42,142 nucleotides of DNA from Paludibacteraceae bacterium (lineage in GTDB: Bacteria; Bacteroidota; Bacteroidia; Bacteroidales; Paludibacteraceae): the NCBI GenBank assembly GCA_017480285.1, contig JAFVAX010000036.1, positions 1 to 42,142 of the forward strand, given 5' to 3'. The notes below the pieces were generated by a model. The model saw only the letters and a program-made list of their open reading frames with translations, searched no databases and was not told the DNA's origin. Positions 40,592 through 42,142 of the stretch are shown in pieces; positions within the stretch are counted from its first letter, which is position 1, and every line of letters begins with the position of its first letter. The translations under genes were made by a program, and so were the position numbers.

Positions 40592-41788
40592 ATGCAAACA
40601 TCCCTCTTTGATACCCCCATCTGTCGCAAAGGTTCGGATTGCTACAAGTGGGACGCAGAACCACCCGTTAAGCCCGACGAACAATGTAATGAAATCATCC
40701 CTCTATGGGTAGCCGACATGGACTTTGCCGTTGCCCCGTGCATCACCGACGCCCTGCAAAAACGCCTTGAGCACCCCGTCTTCGGATATGTCAAAGTGCC
40801 TGATAGATACTACGATAGCGTTATCGGTTGGTTCGCTCGCCGTCACGCTTGGACTATCAAGCGCGAACATATACTTTACACCATTGGTGTCGTTCCTGCC
40901 GTCAATGCTATACTTAAAGCCCTTACTGAAAAAGGCGACAAAGTCATTATGCAAACACCGGCATACAACTGCTTCTTCACCTGCATCGAGAACAATGGTT
41001 TGCAACTTCTTCAAAACCCGCTCGTTAGCAAAGATAATTACTATACCATCGACTTCAGCGATTTAGAGCAAAAAGCCAAAGACCCGAAAGCCAAAGTGCT
41101 ACTACTCTGCAACCCTCATAACCCGACAGGACGAGTATGGCGACCTGAAGAACTGCGACTGTTAGCAGACATCGCTCGGCGACATAATCTTTGTGTCATC
41201 TCCGATGAGATACACTGCGAATTTACCATAACGGGAATCCCCTACACACCTATGGCAAACATAATGTCAGACGATACCGACCGCCTCATCGTGTGTGTTT
41301 CACCAAGCAAGGCATTCAACATTGCCGGACTGCAAATGGCAAACATCATTGTGGCTTCTGACAAGTTGCGCGAGAAAATCGATAAAGCACTGACCGAAAA
41401 CGAGATATCAGAAGTTAACCCCTTCGGATTAGTTGCCAATATGGCGGCATACAACTCAGGCGACGGTTGGATGGACGCACTCAACCAATACCTCTTAGAG
41501 AATTATAAAATGCTCTGCCAATTCTTTGAACAGAACCTGCCAATGCTGAAAGTCAACCGACAAGAAGGCACCTACTTGGCTTGGATTGACTGCCGTGCCT
41601 TAGGCCTTAGATCCGAAGAATTGGAAAACCGCCTACTCAAACAAACAGGCGTTTGGCTCAACTGTGGCACCATGTACGGCGAAAACGGCGAAGGCTTCAT
41701 GCGTATCAATATGGCATGCCCAAAAAGCAGACTGTCAGAAGGACTACATAAAATCAAGCAATTTGTAAATCTAAACTATCAAAAATAA
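40592..41788 (+). CDS. MalY/PatB-family PLP-dependent C-S lyase (cystathionine beta-lyase type)
   Basis: The 398-residue fold-type I aminotransferase has the PatB/MalY start, LWVADMDFAVAPCITDAL (about 38-55), GYVKVPDRYYDSVIGWFARRH, YTIGVVPAVNAILKALTEKGDKV, CNPHNPTGRVW (about 173-183), SDEIHCEF (about 204-211) and the PLP lysine in SPSKAFNIAGLQ (Lys240). The C-terminus has GEGFMRINMACPKSRL. The family cleaves cystathionine or cysteine conjugates to pyruvate, ammonia and a thiol. It is divergent from btuB. The two promoters are interlocked. B12-dependent methionine synthesis and this step of transsulfuration both lead to homocysteine/methionine, so a joint control is conceivable (inference). 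Confidence 0.92.
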   Translation: MQTSLFDTPICRKGSDCYKWDAEPPVKPDEQCNEIIPLWVADMDFAVAPCITDALQKRLEHPVFGYVKVPDRYYDSVIGWFARRHAWTIKREHILYTIGVVPAVNAILKALTEKGDKVIMQTPAYNCFFTCIENNGLQLLQNPLVSKDNYYTIDFSDLEQKAKDPKAKVLLLCNPHNPTGRVWRPEELRLLADIARRHNLCVISDEIHCEFTITGIPYTPMANIMSDDTDRLIVCVSPSKAFNIAGLQMANIIVASDKLREKIDKALTENEISEVNPFGLVANMAAYNSGDGWMDALNQYLLENYKMLCQFFEQNLPMLKVNRQEGTYLAWIDCRALGLRSEELENRLLKQTGVWLNCGTMYGENGEGFMRINMACPKSRLSEGLHKIKQFVNLNYQK

Positions 41789-41805
41789 CAATTTTTGTAA
41801 ATAAA

Positions 41806-41837
41806 TTTGGAAAATTAAAAACATTTTGTTATTTTTG
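41806..41837 (+). promoter_or_regulatory. Promoter of the LTD-protein gene
   Basis: TTTG (41806-41809), a 20-base spacer and TATTTTTG (41830-41837) match the consensus. The predicted start is near 41845, about 50 bases before the GTG. Confidence 0.7.
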
Positions 41838-41896
41838 CAATCGTTAAAACAAATATATCTTACCTATAATTGTTAAAACACATTCGGCTTACCCTT

Positions 41897-42142
41897 GTGA
41901 AAATTATTTTACAAATACTATTTGTCATTGTTTCAACGACATTATTTGCTGATAACTATGTCATTTTTAATCAAATAATGTACGATAGTCCATTAAATGA
42001 GAAAGTAACAGAACCACCCTACTCCAACGGAGAATTTATTGAATTGTATAATGGAGGAACCGATTCCGTAAACCTCAAAAATTGGTTAATAAAAGGCGAT
42101 GGGACAACTGAAGTGTATATTTTTGATAGCCTTATTTTAGCC
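41897..42142 (+). CDS. Exported lamin-tail-domain (LTD) protein, N-terminal part
   Basis: Eighty-two codons are present before the window ends. A GTG start gives a signal peptide (MKIILQILFVIVSTTLFA) and then DNYVIFNQIMYDSP; a TTG at 41870 would add nine residues without improving it. The stretch NGEFIELYNGGTDSVNLKNWLIKGD is a clear LTD (lamin tail domain) signature: EFIELYN then Trp-Leu-Ile. LTDs in bacteria occur in secreted, often sorted, proteins and nucleases. The rest of the architecture is outside the window. Confidence 0.82.
   Translation, partial: MKIILQILFVIVSTTLFADNYVIFNQIMYDSPLNEKVTEPPYSNGEFIELYNGGTDSVNLKNWLIKGDGTTEVYIFDSLILA

Overview
The window reads as chromosomal DNA of an anaerobic, Gram-negative Bacteroidales-type bacterium; this is inferred, not proven. 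The support is the gene order rplM-rpsI-rpsB-tsf, many Bacteroidetes-restricted families (DUF4836, DUF4494, a BtuB-BtuG-type pair, TPR-AraC membrane regulators, SpoIID-like proteins, LTD proteins), almost no Shine-Dalgarno sequences, and at least ten promoters of the Bacteroidetes type (-33 TTTG, 20-bp spacer, -7 TAnnTTTG). No tRNA, rRNA, CRISPR array, prophage or integrase was seen.

Layout. 1-2040 (minus): ribosomal operon rplM-rpsI-rpsB-tsf with its own promoter and a candidate RNA leader. 2292-7802 (plus): NAD kinase, an outer-membrane protein, fmt, a lone FecCD-type permease and a TPR-AraC regulator. 8061-13264 (minus): DUF4494 protein, a yggS gene broken by one in-frame TAG, thyA, a DUF4836 lipoprotein and an unusual ABC ATPase/permease pair. 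13428 (plus): an Lrp/AsnC regulator. 13954-18933 (minus): a FadL-like porin, a small exported protein, a GT-C glycosyltransferase, a GT2 enzyme, GtrA and a small holin-like membrane protein; the GtrA/GT2/GT-C set looks like a lipid-linked sugar-modification module. 19012-23316 (minus): fabD-aspS plus mazG and lpxH. 23435-29106 (plus): valS, argS and a REP-associated tyrosine transposase (RAYT) flanked by two REP copies. 29147-31920 (minus): SpoIID-like protein and a GT2 enzyme. 32050-37210 (minus): an operon of an exported caspase, a lipoprotein with a PPC-like domain and a 1169-residue TPR-CHAT protein, with its own promoter. 37290-40519 (minus): BtuB/BtuG-like B12 uptake pair. 40592 to the end (plus): PatB/MalY-type C-S lyase and the start of an LTD protein.

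Three things stand out. First, an envelope-associated operon pairs two clan CD cysteine protease folds (caspase and CHAT). Second, degenerate tandem repeats, mostly with a 7-bp period, lie between genes, form starts, stops and C-termini of genes, and are translated in frame inside ValS, ArgS, SpoIID and BtuB. Third, there is a RAYT with flanking REPs that carry a compensatory stem change and an extra C-terminal domain on the transposase. The yggS nonsense codon is the clearest single-gene anomaly.
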